Shown: positions 44,029 to 54,459 of the stretch, in pieces
How the letters are laid out: the number at the start of each line of letters is the position of its first letter
How positions within the stretch are numbered: the stretch's first letter is position 1
Assembly (NCBI GenBank): GCA_902789175.1
Contig: CADANF010000001.1
Span: 1 to 64,000 of the forward strand
Reading direction: 5' to 3'
Length of the DNA stretch: 64,000 nt
Origin: an uncultured Lachnospiraceae bacterium
GTDB lineage: Bacteria; Bacillota; Clostridia; Lachnospirales; Lachnospiraceae
Position numbers and translations under genes: made by a program
Notes under the pieces: generated by a model
Database searches by the model: none
Told to the model about the DNA's origin: nothing
What the model saw: the letters and a program-made list of their open reading frames with translations, nothing else

Positions 44029-44682
44029 ATGTTCACAGGAATAATTGAAGAAAAAGGAAAGATAGAAGCTATAAATCAGGGCGCTAAGTCTTGTGTGCTT
44101 ACTATCAGAGCCAAACATATTTTAGATGATGTAAAAATAGGTGATTCCGTGGCAGTAAACGGAGTATGTCTTACAGCGACAACTGTTGGAAGTGATTATT
44201 TTACTGCGGATGTTATGTCTGAAACTTTAAGAAGGTCATCTCTTGGAAGTCTTAAATCAGGAAGCGAGGTTAACCTTGAAAGGGCTATGGCTATGGGAGG
44301 TCGCTTTGGAGGCCATATAGTTTCAGGACATATAGATGGAACAGGAACTATTCTTTCTATGACAAAAGAAGATAATGCGGTATGGGTTACTATAGAAACA
44401 ACAAAACCGATTTTAAATCTTATTGTTGAAAAGGGGTCCATTGCCATCGACGGAATCAGTCTTACGGTAGCAGCAGTGGATGAAAAAAGCTTTTCTGTAT
44501 CCCTTATTCCTCATACAGGTAAAGAGACTACTCTTCTTAGCAAAAAACCTGGGGATATAGTAAATCTTGAAAATGATATTGTTGGAAAATATATAGAAAA
44601 ATTGATGAAAAAAACTGAAAGTACTTCTAAGAAAGAAAGTGGTCTTACCACTTCATTTCTTATGGAGAACGGATTCTTATAA
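44029..44682 (+). CDS. ribE: Riboflavin synthase alpha chain
   Basis: 217 residues with the expected internal duplication. [12 protein letters not shown] starts the first barrel with [10 protein letters not shown], and [13 protein letters not shown] starts the second with AIDGISLTV. It converts two lumazine molecules to riboflavin. It is eight bases after ribD. Confidence 0.96.
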   Translation: MFTGIIEEKGKIEAINQGAKSCVLTIRAKHILDDVKIGDSVAVNGVCLTATTVGSDYFTADVMSETLRRSSLGSLKSGSEVNLERAMAMGGRFGGHIVSGHIDGTGTILSMTKEDNAVWVTIETTKPILNLIVEKGSIAIDGISLTVAAVDEKSFSVSLIPHTGKETTLLSKKPGDIVNLENDIVGKYIEKLMKKTESTSKKESGLTTSFLMENGFL

Positions 44683-44708
44683 ATAATTGTTTAATGAAAG
44701 GAACTAAT

Positions 44709-45920
44709 ATGTATAAGATTAACAGTATCGAGGAAATACTCGAAGATATGAGGCTTGGAAAACCTGTTGTCATCATGGATGATGAGAATAGAGAAAATGA
44801 AGGCGATATCATATTTGCAGCTGAATTTGCTACAACAGAGAATGTAAATTTTATGGCAAAATATGCCAGAGGACTTATCTGTATGCCAATGGATGAAAGT
44901 TATTCAGACCTTTATAACCTTCCTCAGATGTGTATTACAAATACAGATAATCATTGCACAGCTTTTTCAGTTTCTATTGACCATGTTAATACTACAACTG
45001 GAATATCAGCTGAAGAAAGAGGATATACAGCAAGAGTATTTGCAGAAGGAAAAGCAAAACCGGAAGATTTCAGACGTCCGGGTCATATGTTTCCACTTCT
45101 TAGTAAAGCTGGTGGAGTAATTGAAAGAAATGGACATACAGAAGCCACAGTTGATCTTTGCAGACTGGCTGGATTAAAACCTGTTGGACTTTGCTGTGAG
45201 ATAATGAAAGATGACGGAACCATGGCACGTATGGAAGATCTTGTGGGTTTTGCCAAGGAACACGGACTTAAGATAAGCACTATAGAAAAACTGGTTCAGT
45301 TCCGTAAGGAACATGAGGTATTTGTAGAAGAAGTATCAAAGGCAAAACTTCCTACAAAATATGGTAATTTTATAATCCATGGTTATATTAATAAACTTAA
45401 TGGCGAGCATCATGTAGCTCTTACTATGGGGGATATTGATGATGGAAATCCTGTTCTTGTAAGAGTTCATTCAGAATGCCTCACAGGAGATGCATTTGGA
45501 TCTCTTAAATGTGACTGTGGACAGCAGTTTGATGCAGCTATGAAGAAGATAGCTTCTGAAGGAAGAGGTGTTCTTCTTTATATGAGACAGGAAGGAAGAG
45601 GAATTGGTCTTATTAATAAGATCAAAGCCTATGCCCTCCAGGATGAAGGATATGATACAGTAGAAGCAAATCTTAAGTTGGGATTTCCAGAGGATGCCCG
45701 TGATTATACCATCGGTACTCAGATCCTTGTGGACCTTGGAGTAAGAAAGATGAGATTAATGACTAATAATCCTCTTAAAGTTTACGGACTTCAGGGATAC
45801 AACTTAGATATTGTTGAAAGAGTTCCACTTGAGATAGCACCATCTGTTTATGATCTTTTCTACCTTCAGACAAAGAAGGATAAGATGGGACATATACTTG
45901 ATAATCTTGATGAAAAGTAA
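44709..45920 (+). CDS. ribBA: DHBP synthase/GTP cyclohydrolase II
   Basis: 403 residues from ATG 44709 (AAAGGAA upstream). The N-terminal DHBP synthase has [20 protein letters not shown] and [13 protein letters not shown]. The C-terminal GTP cyclohydrolase II has [20 protein letters not shown] with the three zinc cysteines, and RQEGRGIGL. Both halves look active. Confidence 0.97.
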   Translation: MYKINSIEEILEDMRLGKPVVIMDDENRENEGDIIFAAEFATTENVNFMAKYARGLICMPMDESYSDLYNLPQMCITNTDNHCTAFSVSIDHVNTTTGISAEERGYTARVFAEGKAKPEDFRRPGHMFPLLSKAGGVIERNGHTEATVDLCRLAGLKPVGLCCEIMKDDGTMARMEDLVGFAKEHGLKISTIEKLVQFRKEHEVFVEEVSKAKLPTKYGNFIIHGYINKLNGEHHVALTMGDIDDGNPVLVRVHSECLTGDAFGSLKCDCGQQFDAAMKKIASEGRGVLLYMRQEGRGIGLINKIKAYALQDEGYDTVEANLKLGFPEDARDYTIGTQILVDLGVRKMRLMTNNPLKVYGLQGYNLDIVERVPLEIAPSVYDLFYLQTKKDKMGHILDNLDEK

Positions 45921-45937
45921 AAAAGGAGAATAATATT

Positions 45938-46399
45938 ATGAAGAAGATCGAAGGAAATGTAGTTGCAGAAGGAATGAGAGTTGCAATAGTTGCTGCTCGT
46001 TTTAATGAATTTGTAGTTTCAAAACTTATCGGTGGTGCTGAAGATGGACTTATCCGTCATGGTGTAAGAGAAGATGACATTACACTTTGCTGGGTACCAG
46101 GTGCATTCGAAATCCCATTAGTAGCTAAAAAGCTTGCCAAGTCTGGAAATTATGATGCAGTTATCTGTCTTGGATGTGTTATCCGCGGAGAAACAAGTCA
46201 TTATGATTATGTATGTAATGAAGTATCTAAGGGAATTGCTCAGATAGAGCTTGAGTCAGGAATTCCTGTAATGTTTGGTATCCTTACTACAGATAATATC
46301 GAGCAGGCTGTACAGCGTGCAGGTACAAAGGCTGGAAATAAGGGTTATGACTGTGCAACAGGAGCTATTGAGATGGTTAATCTCATGAGACAGCTGTAA
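45938..46399 (+). CDS. ribH: Lumazine synthase
   Basis: 153 residues with AAAGGAG upstream. Family motifs are [36 protein letters not shown] and [12 protein letters not shown]. It condenses the DHBP and pyrimidine precursors and forms an icosahedral shell. It is the last rib gene. Confidence 0.97.
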   Translation: MKKIEGNVVAEGMRVAIVAARFNEFVVSKLIGGAEDGLIRHGVREDDITLCWVPGAFEIPLVAKKLAKSGNYDAVICLGCVIRGETSHYDYVCNEVSKGIAQIELESGIPVMFGILTTDNIEQAVQRAGTKAGNKGYDCATGAIEMVNLMRQL

Positions 46400-46400
46400 T

Positions 46401-47192
46401 ATGAAAGATAAAAAAATATTATTTTTCGATATTGACGGTACGCTTATTACCGACGATGAAAGAAGGATACTCCCAGAAGATGCAAAAGAAGCACTTTCTA
46501 AAGCAAAAGAAGCAGGCTGTCTTTTGTTTATAAATACTGGAAGGGTTTTTGCTAATGTAGAAGACTATATCAAAGAAGGTTTTGATGGTCTGGTATGCGG
46601 CTGTGGAACCTATATCGTGTACCATGACGAAGTTCTTTTACATCATAAGCAGTCTAAAGAAAAGTGTCATGAGATTGCTTTGGTATGTAGAGAAAAAGGT
46701 ATGGAGACTGTATTTGAATATGCTGATAGATCCTGCTATGACAAAACATTAAAGATGAATTATTGTACAGATCTTATAAGATATTTTAAAGATAATAACA
46801 GATGGGTTGTTGATGATATCGACAGCCCGGACTTTATCTTTGATAAATTATCAGCTTTTTATGATGATAATAGTGATCTTAACGGTTTTAGAGAATATAT
46901 TGAAAAAGAGTGGACGTATATTGACAGAGAAGGAAATTTCTGTGAGATAGAGCCTAAGGGATTTTCTAAAGCTTCAGGTATTAAGTTTTTGATGGAACAT
47001 TTTGGTATCCCGGAAGAAAATGTTTATGTTTTTGGAGACAGCAATAATGATATAGAAATGCTTGGAGCGGTTAAAAATTCGGTGGCAATGGGAAATGCAA
47101 CTTTATCTTGTAAGGAGATAGCTTCATATGTTACAACTAATGTAGATTGTGGCGGAATTTCTAATGCAATGAAATATTTTGGTCTTATATAG
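46401..47192 (+). CDS. Cof-type HAD phosphatase
   Basis: 263 residues. Motif I is FFDIDGTLI, then INTGR, a C2 cap, and the C-terminal GDSNNDIEMLGAV. It starts one base after the ribH stop codon. A HAD phosphatase is needed to dephosphorylate the RibD product before RibH, so this gene is a good candidate, but that is inference. Confidence 0.88.
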   Translation: MKDKKILFFDIDGTLITDDERRILPEDAKEALSKAKEAGCLLFINTGRVFANVEDYIKEGFDGLVCGCGTYIVYHDEVLLHHKQSKEKCHEIALVCREKGMETVFEYADRSCYDKTLKMNYCTDLIRYFKDNNRWVVDDIDSPDFIFDKLSAFYDDNSDLNGFREYIEKEWTYIDREGNFCEIEPKGFSKASGIKFLMEHFGIPEENVYVFGDSNNDIEMLGAVKNSVAMGNATLSCKEIASYVTTNVDCGGISNAMKYFGLI

Positions 47193-47219
47193 TATAGCTT
47201 ATATGATCAGGGGTGGAAT

Positions 47220-48188
47220 ATGAAAATATACGATGATGAAGAGCAGAAAAGAAAAGACGAAGAAGATAGACGTCTTATAGAAGAATACCAGCGGAAAAAA
47301 GAAGAAATGGATAGGGCTGAAGAGTTAAAAGAAGCCGAGTTAAGAAAAAATCATGGTAGAGGTGAAGACGATTCACCTTATGGCCTTGGTTTTGAGGTAA
47401 GTAAGGATATGGGCTTTCTGGATCAGTTATTAAACTCTCTTCTAAAACCTAAAAAACTTTTAGGCCTGGCTCAGCTTTCAACTGGCAAGTTTGTAAAATA
47501 TATGGTAGTGATGGCATTACTACTTTCATTTATGACTTATATTGTACCGGTTGCGGCAACCATCACTGGTTTTAAAGGATTTAAACATCTTTTTAATGAA
47601 AGTATGCCTCGTTTTAAGGCTGAGAATGATACTCTTATAGCAGATGATGAATTTAGGCTGAATCTGTCAGGATTTACTATCTATATGGATACTTCTGAGC
47701 CCACAGTAGATGTTAAAAAGTTAGAAGCTTCTGGGATCTATATCACCATAGGAAGTAAAAATATAGAAATGATACTGCTTTCTAGTGGTATGAGTCAGAG
47801 AATATATTCATATCCAGTTGGTGTCATATTCTACAATGGTGTCACGAATGATACTTTTGTAAAGGCTATTCCTGAGATATATATGGTACTGGGATTTAGT
47901 TTCTTATTTATCGCTATCTTAAATATCTTTAAATATATGATATGGGCTTTGATCTATTCGATATTTGCCTGGGGATTTATAAAGAGGACAGATCTGCATA
48001 TGGATTACTGGGACGCTCTAAAATTGTCATTTTATGCCGGTACCTGGGGAATGATACTTCCGAATGTAAATATGGCATTAGGCTATATCATCCCACCACT
48101 TTTAATCTTTATTGCCGGTATATTTATTTCTTTAAGATTTATCAGTATCAGTGCAAGTCCTTATGTTAGAAATGAAATCCAGGATTAA
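47220..48188 (+). CDS. DUF1189-like membrane protein
   Basis: 322 residues. A charged N-terminal helix (about 5-50) precedes one membrane segment (about 90-112), a long extracytoplasmic domain (115-210), and four further membrane helices (220-315). The layout fits DUF1189. The last 57 bases overlap, tail to tail, with the CYTH gene on the other strand. Confidence 0.65.
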   Translation: MKIYDDEEQKRKDEEDRRLIEEYQRKKEEMDRAEELKEAELRKNHGRGEDDSPYGLGFEVSKDMGFLDQLLNSLLKPKKLLGLAQLSTGKFVKYMVVMALLLSFMTYIVPVAATITGFKGFKHLFNESMPRFKAENDTLIADDEFRLNLSGFTIYMDTSEPTVDVKKLEASGIYITIGSKNIEMILLSSGMSQRIYSYPVGVIFYNGVTNDTFVKAIPEIYMVLGFSFLFIAILNIFKYMIWALIYSIFAWGFIKRTDLHMDYWDALKLSFYAGTWGMILPNVNMALGYIIPPLLIFIAGIFISLRFISISASPYVRNEIQD

Positions 48189-48638
48189 GGATTTATCCAT
48201 GCGGCTTAAGGATGAATTTTGATATGAACCATCACCTGTAACCTCTCTGCCGATAAAGGCAGGGGGGTTATATTTTTTTGCTTTATCCTCTGTAGGAAAT
48301 TCAACTTCAGCATAGATGAGCCCTTCAAATATACCATGAAAAATGTCTAATTCAATAGTAAGTCCGTCTTTTTCAGGGATTTTATATCTGGTCTTACAGA
48401 TGATATTTCCTTCAGATTTTTTAAGAAGATTGTTAAATTGATCTTTAGTGATCATAAATTCATGTTCTTCTCTTTTAAGAAGGCCGCTTGATTTTATAGT
48501 AAGATAATACTTTTCGCCAGATTTTCTGCATCTTATAACAGGATCTGTACAGATATAGGCTTGAGTTACCTCATGCTTTTCATATTTTTCAAGGTTGTTG
48601 GGGAGCATTTTTACCAAAAATTTACGTTCAATTTCCAC
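48132..48638 (-). CDS. CYTH domain protein (triphosphate tunnel enzyme)
   Basis: 168 residues from a GTG start at 48638, chosen because TGGAGGA lies 7 bases before it and the protein then opens with the CYTH motif VEIERKFLV. Further tunnel residues are RCRKSGEKYYLTIKSSG, REEHEF, KTRYKIP, IELDIFHG and EVEFPTE. Family members hydrolyse inorganic triphosphate, thiamine triphosphate or make cAMP. The substrate is uncertain. The longer frame extending to 48845 has no ribosome site. Confidence 0.87.
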   Translation of the reverse strand: MEIERKFLVKMLPNNLEKYEKHEVTQAYICTDPVIRCRKSGEKYYLTIKSSGLLKREEHEFMITKDQFNNLLKKSEGNIICKTRYKIPEKDGLTIELDIFHGIFEGLIYAEVEFPTEDKAKKYNPPAFIGREVTGDGSYQNSSLSRMDKSLILDFISNIRTCTDTDKS

Positions 48639-48739
48639 GCGATTATTCCTCCATTTAATTGAAAAAACTCTGTTATTATTATATACTATTCGTGCGTATT
48701 TTTTAAACATATAGTTTGTTATATACGGAGGGGATTGAT

Positions 48740-49294
48740 ATGAGTAAAGTATATGTTTTATTAGCAGAGGGATTTGAAGAGGTTGAAGCATTAACACCTG
48801 TTGATCTTTTAAGAAGAGCAGGGATTGAAGTAGTTCTTGTTTCAATTACTGAGAAGATTGAAGTTAGAGGCGCAAGAAGAATAAATGTCATTTCTGATAT
48901 TGGAATAGATGAATTAAAGGATGATGGAGATATGCTTATCCTTCCAGGAGGAATGCCAGGAACAAATAATCTTAAGGATTCAAAGAAGGTTAGAGAAGCA
49001 ATCCTTAAATATGAAGAACAGGGTAAGTATCTTGCAGCAATCTGTGCTGCACCAACTGTTTTTGGTGAAATGGGACTTCTTAAGGGAAAGAAAGCTACAT
49101 GCTATCCGGGAATGGAAGATGGATTAAAGGGAGCAACACATACTGGCGATTATGCAAGCGTTGCGATTGATGGAAGATTTATCACAAGTCGTGGAGTTGG
49201 TACGGCAATTGATTTTTCACTGGCTTTGATCGAGATCCTTTGTTCAAAGGAAAAAGCTGATGAAATAGCTAGATCGGTTGTATATAAGAGGTAA
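48740..49294 (+). CDS. DJ-1/PfpI family protein
   Basis: 184 residues from ATG 48740, behind GGAGGGG. Conserved parts are LLAEGFEEVEALTPVDLLRR with the acid residue, LPGGMPG, and the nucleophile-elbow Cys102 in AAICAAPTVF. It resembles the YajL/DJ-1 group of deglycase or chaperone proteins. murF starts five bases later. Confidence 0.9.
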   Translation: MSKVYVLLAEGFEEVEALTPVDLLRRAGIEVVLVSITEKIEVRGARRINVISDIGIDELKDDGDMLILPGGMPGTNNLKDSKKVREAILKYEEQGKYLAAICAAPTVFGEMGLLKGKKATCYPGMEDGLKGATHTGDYASVAIDGRFITSRGVGTAIDFSLALIEILCSKEKADEIARSVVYKR

Positions 49295-49299
49295 TAGTG

Positions 49300-50670
49300 A
49301 TGAAAGATATTAAAGTTAAAGATGTGTTAGAAGCAACAAATGGAGAGCTTCTTAATGGCGATAGTTATATAGAGAATTTAACATTAAGTGATGTTTGTAT
49401 AGATTCAAGACTTATGAAGAAAGAGGATATCTTTATTCCTATTAAGGGAGAAAAGGTTGATGCTCATAAGTTTATACCTGATGTAATGAAAAAGGGCAGT
49501 GCAACATTTACAGAAGAAGAGATAACAGAATTTGAAGATGGGAAGGCTTATATTAAGGTTGATTCCACTATTAAAGCTCTTCAGGATCTTGGTTCCTATG
49601 TAAGGGATAAATATAATAAACCTGTTATCGGTGTTACAGGAAGTGTTGGAAAGACTACCACAAGGGAAATGATCACAACAGCCCTTTCTAGCGCTAAGGA
49701 AGTATTCCATACTGAAGGCAACTTTAATTCTGAAATTGGATTACCAATAACAACTTCAAGAATGTTAGATAAAGATTCAGATATTGCAGTTCTTGAAATG
49801 GGTATCAGTGCTCCAAATGAGATGGATATTCTCAGTAGTATAGCAAAGCCTGATATTGCAGTTGTAACTATGATCGGTGTTGCTCATATTGAGTTCCTTA
49901 AATCTAAGAAAGGAATAAGAGATGAAAAGATCAAAATCTGTAAGAATATGAATAAAGATGGTGTCCTTTTCCTTAATGGAGACGACCCACTTCTTGCAGA
50001 AATGAGAGAAAAGACTGGTGTAAAGACTTTCTTCTACGGTACTGGAGCAGATGCTGATTATAGAGCAGAAGATATAAAAGTAGAAGATGGCAATTATGCA
50101 TATACCTTCGTTCATGGTAATCTTAGAATGAAAGTAAAGATTCCTGTATTAGGTAAGCATAATGTACTTAATTCATTGGTCGCTATGGCAATATGTGATC
50201 ATTTAGGTATGGACCTTTCGGCTGCAGAAAAAGCATTAGAAGATTTCCATGGTTTAAGACAGAATGTCTTAAAGACAGAAAAAGGTTATACAGTTATTGA
50301 TGATACTTATAATGCCAGCCCTGATTCTATGAAGGCGGCTATAGATGTAGTATCAAATTACAAATGTAATGGAAAGAAATACATTGTTCTTGGAGATATG
50401 TTTGAGTTAGGAGTTAATGAAGTAGCTTTCCATGAAACTGTAGGTGAATACTTTAAGGAAAAAGATATTGATGAGCTTATCACATTAGGTCAGTTATCTC
50501 TTAATATCGAAAAAAAAGCCAGAGAAGTATCTGGAATAAAAACTGTACATACAGCTAAACTTGATGAAGTTACTGAATATCTTAAATCAGTGCTTAAGAA
50601 GGACGATGTAGTCCTCCTTAAGGCATCTAATGGTATGCATCTCACTGAAGTAGTTAAAGATATAGTTTAA
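49300..50670 (+). CDS. murF: UDP-MurNAc-tripeptide D-Ala-D-Ala ligase
   Basis: 456 residues. The N-terminal MurF domain has DSRLMKKEDIFIPIKGEK. The ATP-binding motif is GVTGSVGKTTTREM, followed by TEGNFNSEIGLP, AVLEMGIS and the C-terminal YNASPDSMKAA and LGDMFELG. It adds D-Ala-D-Ala in cell-wall synthesis. It ends against the EAL gene with a four-base convergent overlap. Confidence 0.96.
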   Translation: MKDIKVKDVLEATNGELLNGDSYIENLTLSDVCIDSRLMKKEDIFIPIKGEKVDAHKFIPDVMKKGSATFTEEEITEFEDGKAYIKVDSTIKALQDLGSYVRDKYNKPVIGVTGSVGKTTTREMITTALSSAKEVFHTEGNFNSEIGLPITTSRMLDKDSDIAVLEMGISAPNEMDILSSIAKPDIAVVTMIGVAHIEFLKSKKGIRDEKIKICKNMNKDGVLFLNGDDPLLAEMREKTGVKTFFYGTGADADYRAEDIKVEDGNYAYTFVHGNLRMKVKIPVLGKHNVLNSLVAMAICDHLGMDLSAAEKALEDFHGLRQNVLKTEKGYTVIDDTYNASPDSMKAAIDVVSNYKCNGKKYIVLGDMFELGVNEVAFHETVGEYFKEKDIDELITLGQLSLNIEKKAREVSGIKTVHTAKLDEVTEYLKSVLKKDDVVLLKASNGMHLTEVVKDIV

Positions 50671-52640
50671 TCTTTAAAATTCTTAGATTTGATGAATTCT
50701 ACGAATTCATTTACAGGCATTGGCTTTGCGTAGTAGAAACCTTGTATGAAGTCACATTTATTATTTATAAACCAGTCTGCGGTTGTTTTGTCTTCAACAC
50801 CTTCTACTACGACTTTATCGCCAAGATCTTTTATCATATTGATGGTATTCTTCATAACAGCCTTCATCTTAGGCTTATTCAGATCATCCACAAAACTCTT
50901 ATCAAGCTTTATAATATTAAATGGAAAACTTGTAAGACGTCTTAAATTAGAATATCCGGTTCCATAATCGTCTAAAGTTATCTCAAAACCCAGACGGTGA
51001 ACTTCTTCAATATTCTTTGTTACAATATCCTGGATATAATCAGTGGCAGTTTCTGTTATCTCAAAATTGATATAATCTGTAGGAATATTATATTTATAAA
51101 GTAATTCCTGAAGGCTGTCCTTAAGATTATCTTTCATGCATTGAATTGTAGACATATTGATTTCAACGTATTTTATACCGATATCTCTAAAATTATATTC
51201 CTTGAACAGTTTAAATGTATTATCAAATACAAAATCCCCGATATTATATATAGCACCTGACTTTTCAGCAGCAGGAATAAAGATCGATGGTGGGATAAAA
51301 TGACCATTACTATGAAGTCGGATCAGAGCTTCACAACAGGTGAATTTCTTTTCTTTGATATCATATATAGGCTGAAAATACATCTCAAATTGATCGTGTA
51401 TCAGGGCTTCAGAGATGATAGTATCAATATTTTCTTTTATCATATGTTGCTTTTCTTCAGGAAGTTCAGATAAGGCAAAGGAGCCAGAGCCAACTATATA
51501 TTTATCAAATGTAGCAGAAAAATCCATTACTTCTTCATAAGTAGATAATTCTTTAGGGATATTTACTGAGCAGACACATATATCTAGAGGTATATCTATA
51601 AAATTGATATTAATGTTCCTGTTTGCAGCCGAAAATACTCGGTTTCTTTCATTGATAAGTGTTTCTTCTGTATAATTTCCTTCAAAAAGTATGGCATAAG
51701 TACCATTTGTTATATAGAAAAGCTGCTCTGAGTAATCAAAAACATTAACAATGCTTAATATATCAGTTGTCTGGTCACTGGCGGGTCTTATCCTGTCTGA
51801 AAATGCTTGGAGTAAAGCTTTATAGGTGTCATTTCCAAGAAAACTAAGCAGGGATGTACTGTTCTTTATCTTGATAAAGATGATAGATACAGGAACATTC
51901 GAATCCGTATAACGCTTTAAACTCTGAGAAAAAGCTGTATAACTGCTGGTAGAACTGTTCATATCTATAGTTTCTTCTGCTCTTAGTATGAACATAGTAA
52001 CAAGTAGAGAAGTGATGGTCATTGCAAACATCTCAACTAATAGTTCAGGACGAAGTAACTGTATTATAGTAGCACAAGCATTGAGTGGGAAAAGGGAGAA
52101 CATTGCAATGAATTTATCGATGGCAAGCATATTTGCTACTTTAAAAAGGTAAATGACACCAAATATAATATAATAAACTGCGATAAGATAAAGAATATAG
52201 ATCCATTTACCACGATGATAATTACATTGTTCATCATAATAGAATATGAATTTTTTGAAAGTATTCAGAATGATTACTACCGGGACAATAGCATAAGGAA
52301 AGATATATAATCCCCATAAGACTTTATGCTTCCTGAATACATACCAGTTGCCCACGGCGTTTCCAATGAAAGCGGTATATAAAAGAGGAGTTATTATACG
52401 ACATAAAAAATATAAAGAACTTAAAAAGTAAAGAAAATGTGGGCTCCTCGCCAGTGAACCTATAAGATTAACTGGTGCGCAGGATAAAAAGTCGCATAAG
52501 GTATCGATGAAAATGAGCCACATAAAAGAAATGAAAAGCTTATTTATCTTTCCACTGGTCATTTTCCTGAAATATAATGAGAATATGATTATACCTTGAA
52601 GTAATAAGGCACATACATCAAAATAAATAATTCTATTCAT
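50667..52640 (-). CDS. Membrane EAL-domain c-di-GMP phosphodiesterase
   Basis: 657 residues. About six membrane helices (5-215) are followed by a degenerate GGDEF-like domain (about 235-390) with no GGDEF motif. The EAL domain (about 400-655) has CCEALIRL, EINMST, EITETATDY, LDDYGTGYSNLRRL and IIKLDKSFVDDL, so its metal sites look complete. The protein should hydrolyse c-di-GMP, while the GGDEF-like domain may only sense. AAGGGG lies upstream of the start. Confidence 0.88.
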   Translation of the reverse strand: MNRIIYFDVCALLLQGIIIFSLYFRKMTSGKINKLFISFMWLIFIDTLCDFLSCAPVNLIGSLARSPHFLYFLSSLYFLCRIITPLLYTAFIGNAVGNWYVFRKHKVLWGLYIFPYAIVPVVIILNTFKKFIFYYDEQCNYHRGKWIYILYLIAVYYIIFGVIYLFKVANMLAIDKFIAMFSLFPLNACATIIQLLRPELLVEMFAMTITSLLVTMFILRAEETIDMNSSTSSYTAFSQSLKRYTDSNVPVSIIFIKIKNSTSLLSFLGNDTYKALLQAFSDRIRPASDQTTDILSIVNVFDYSEQLFYITNGTYAILFEGNYTEETLINERNRVFSAANRNININFIDIPLDICVCSVNIPKELSTYEEVMDFSATFDKYIVGSGSFALSELPEEKQHMIKENIDTIISEALIHDQFEMYFQPIYDIKEKKFTCCEALIRLHSNGHFIPPSIFIPAAEKSGAIYNIGDFVFDNTFKLFKEYNFRDIGIKYVEINMSTIQCMKDNLKDSLQELLYKYNIPTDYINFEITETATDYIQDIVTKNIEEVHRLGFEITLDDYGTGYSNLRRLTSFPFNIIKLDKSFVDDLNKPKMKAVMKNTINMIKDLGDKVVVEGVEDKTTADWFINNKCDFIQGFYYAKPMPVNEFVEFIKSKNFKD

Positions 52641-52812
52641 AATAGTCCCCTTAAAACCCTATAAAACCCCATATATTATAGGATTATTATATAAGAAAAA
52701 TGCTGTTTCCTCAATAGCTTTAAAGCTTTTCACAGTTTTTTAAATAGTGTATAATCTCTTTTGGATATATTTTTTAAGTGATCAAAGATGAGAAAAACAG
52801 AGGTTATTTTAC

Positions 52813-53355
52813 ATGAATATTGCAGTATATTGTGGGGCCAATACAGGTAATCATAAAGAGTATAAAGAGGCTGCTGAATTATTAGGAAGATGGATGGCAG
52901 ATAATGGCCATAGACTTATCTATGGTGCAGGAAAAGTTGGTATGATGGGAATCTTATGTGATACGATGGAAACCTATGGAGGAAAGATAACCGGGGTAAT
53001 ACCGGAATTCCTATATGAGAAATATAATGCCCATAAGGCTATAGGTGAGCTTTATATTACTAAAGATATGTCAGAACGAAAGCTTAAGATGTTTGAACTT
53101 TCTGATGCATGTATCGCTCTTCCGGGAGGTTCAGGAACTCTTGAGGAGATAACTGAAAGTTTTTCATGGACAAGACTTGGTCTTAAAGAAAGACCTTGTG
53201 TGTTCTTTAATACTTTAGGATTTTATAATGAAATTAAGGAATTCTATGAAAAATTGATAAGAGAAGGTTTTCTTGAGGATGAGGCTGCAAAGGAACTGAT
53301 GTTTACAGATAATATCGGTGAGATGGAGCATTTCTTTATGAATTTTAGAAAATAA
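52813..53355 (+). CDS. LOG family protein (nucleoside 5'-monophosphate phosphoribohydrolase)
   Basis: 180 residues. CGANTG opens the Rossmann fold and the family signature PGGSGTLEEITE is present, with SERKLKMFELSDA before it. Homologues cleave cytokinin or other nucleotide monophosphates at the glycosidic bond; the natural bacterial substrate is often unknown. Confidence 0.9.
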   Translation: MNIAVYCGANTGNHKEYKEAAELLGRWMADNGHRLIYGAGKVGMMGILCDTMETYGGKITGVIPEFLYEKYNAHKAIGELYITKDMSERKLKMFELSDACIALPGGSGTLEEITESFSWTRLGLKERPCVFFNTLGFYNEIKEFYEKLIREGFLEDEAAKELMFTDNIGEMEHFFMNFRK

Positions 53356-53380
53356 GCCTTATTATTTTGGAGAGATTATT

Positions 53381-54226
53381 ATGATGAAGACTATAAAAGA
53401 ATTATTATCCAATAAGTTTGTTCTTGCAGCAATCTATATTGTGGCATGTTTACTTATAAATAAGATGATAAATGTATTTTATAATGTGAAGAAAAAAAGA
53501 CTTGGAAAAGAAAGTATCAAAAGTTCTTTTACTAAAGGGGCCCTAAAAGCTCTGGTAATAATAATCACAGGTATTCAGGTGGCTTCCCTTTCTGATACTT
53601 TATCAAAATTTTCCAATACTATTTTAATGTCAAGTTCGCTATTAGTAGTGGTACTGGGATTTGTATTCCAGGAAGGTTTAAGTAATATAATCCATGGTTT
53701 TATCATTACACTTTTTAAGCCTTTTGAAATTGGAGACAGATTACTTATTCAGCTTAATGGAGAGACTATATCAGGCTATGTGAAATCAATGACCTTAAGG
53801 CATACTGTTATCACAGGCATTATGGACAATTCAGTTAATATCATTCCTAATTCTTTATTAGATAAGAATACTATTAAGAATCTTTCCAATCAGCCTGCAG
53901 GTAATAAATATCCGCTTACGGTTTCTATTACATACAAAATGGGAATGGATGAAAAGAAGTTAAAGACAGCAAAAAGGCTAATGAATGATGCGGTTCTTGA
54001 TAATCCTCTTACCTTTGATACAAGGAGTAATAAGGAAGAACCGCTGTTTATCAAGGTATCACTTGAGCAGAGCAGTGTAGATCTTACATGCTTTATCACA
54101 GCAAAATCTGCAGAAGATAATTACAAAGCCTGCAGCCAAATTAAAGAAAGACTTTTAAGAGACTTTAAGAAGGCAGGTATTGATTTTGCTTATCAGCATC
54201 TTGAGATCAGTGGTCATCTTGAATAA
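53381..54226 (+). CDS. Small-conductance mechanosensitive channel (MscS family)
   Basis: 281 residues with GGAGAG upstream. There are three membrane helices (about 15-35, 55-75, 82-105), the pore-lining segment leading into GFVFQEGLSNIIHGFIITLF, and the beta domain PFEIGDRLLI. The C-terminal alpha-beta domain (185-281) is also typical. It protects against osmotic downshock. Confidence 0.9.
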   Translation: MMKTIKELLSNKFVLAAIYIVACLLINKMINVFYNVKKKRLGKESIKSSFTKGALKALVIIITGIQVASLSDTLSKFSNTILMSSSLLVVVLGFVFQEGLSNIIHGFIITLFKPFEIGDRLLIQLNGETISGYVKSMTLRHTVITGIMDNSVNIIPNSLLDKNTIKNLSNQPAGNKYPLTVSITYKMGMDEKKLKTAKRLMNDAVLDNPLTFDTRSNKEEPLFIKVSLEQSSVDLTCFITAKSAEDNYKACSQIKERLLRDFKKAGIDFAYQHLEISGHLE

Positions 54227-54400
54227 AAACTATTTTAAAACCTTAATAAAATATGTAATATGTTTCACACAAAATAGGCAAATAAAGGTTGATTAATAAT
54301 AAACTTTAGGTTATTATATATCGTGATAATAATAAAATTTTGTTATCAAATATCAATAATTTAATTAGTCTATCCTTTTTAACTCACTTATAAAGATAGA

Positions 54401-54447
54401 GAAGCCGCTGTATTACATTCCCGATAGTTCAGCGGCTTCATTTTTTT
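54401..54447 (+). terminator. Intrinsic terminator directly before tcdA
   Basis: GAAGCCGCTG (54401-54410) pairs exactly with CAGCGGCTTC (54430-54439) and is followed by seven T's. A TATAAT (54451-54456) follows, four bases before the tcdA start codon. Confidence 0.88.
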
Positions 54448-54459
54448 AGGTATAATATT

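Noticed and set aside
50667-52640. Active diguanylate cyclase
   Set aside because: The GGDEF-like region has no GGDEF signature; only the EAL part retains catalytic motifs.
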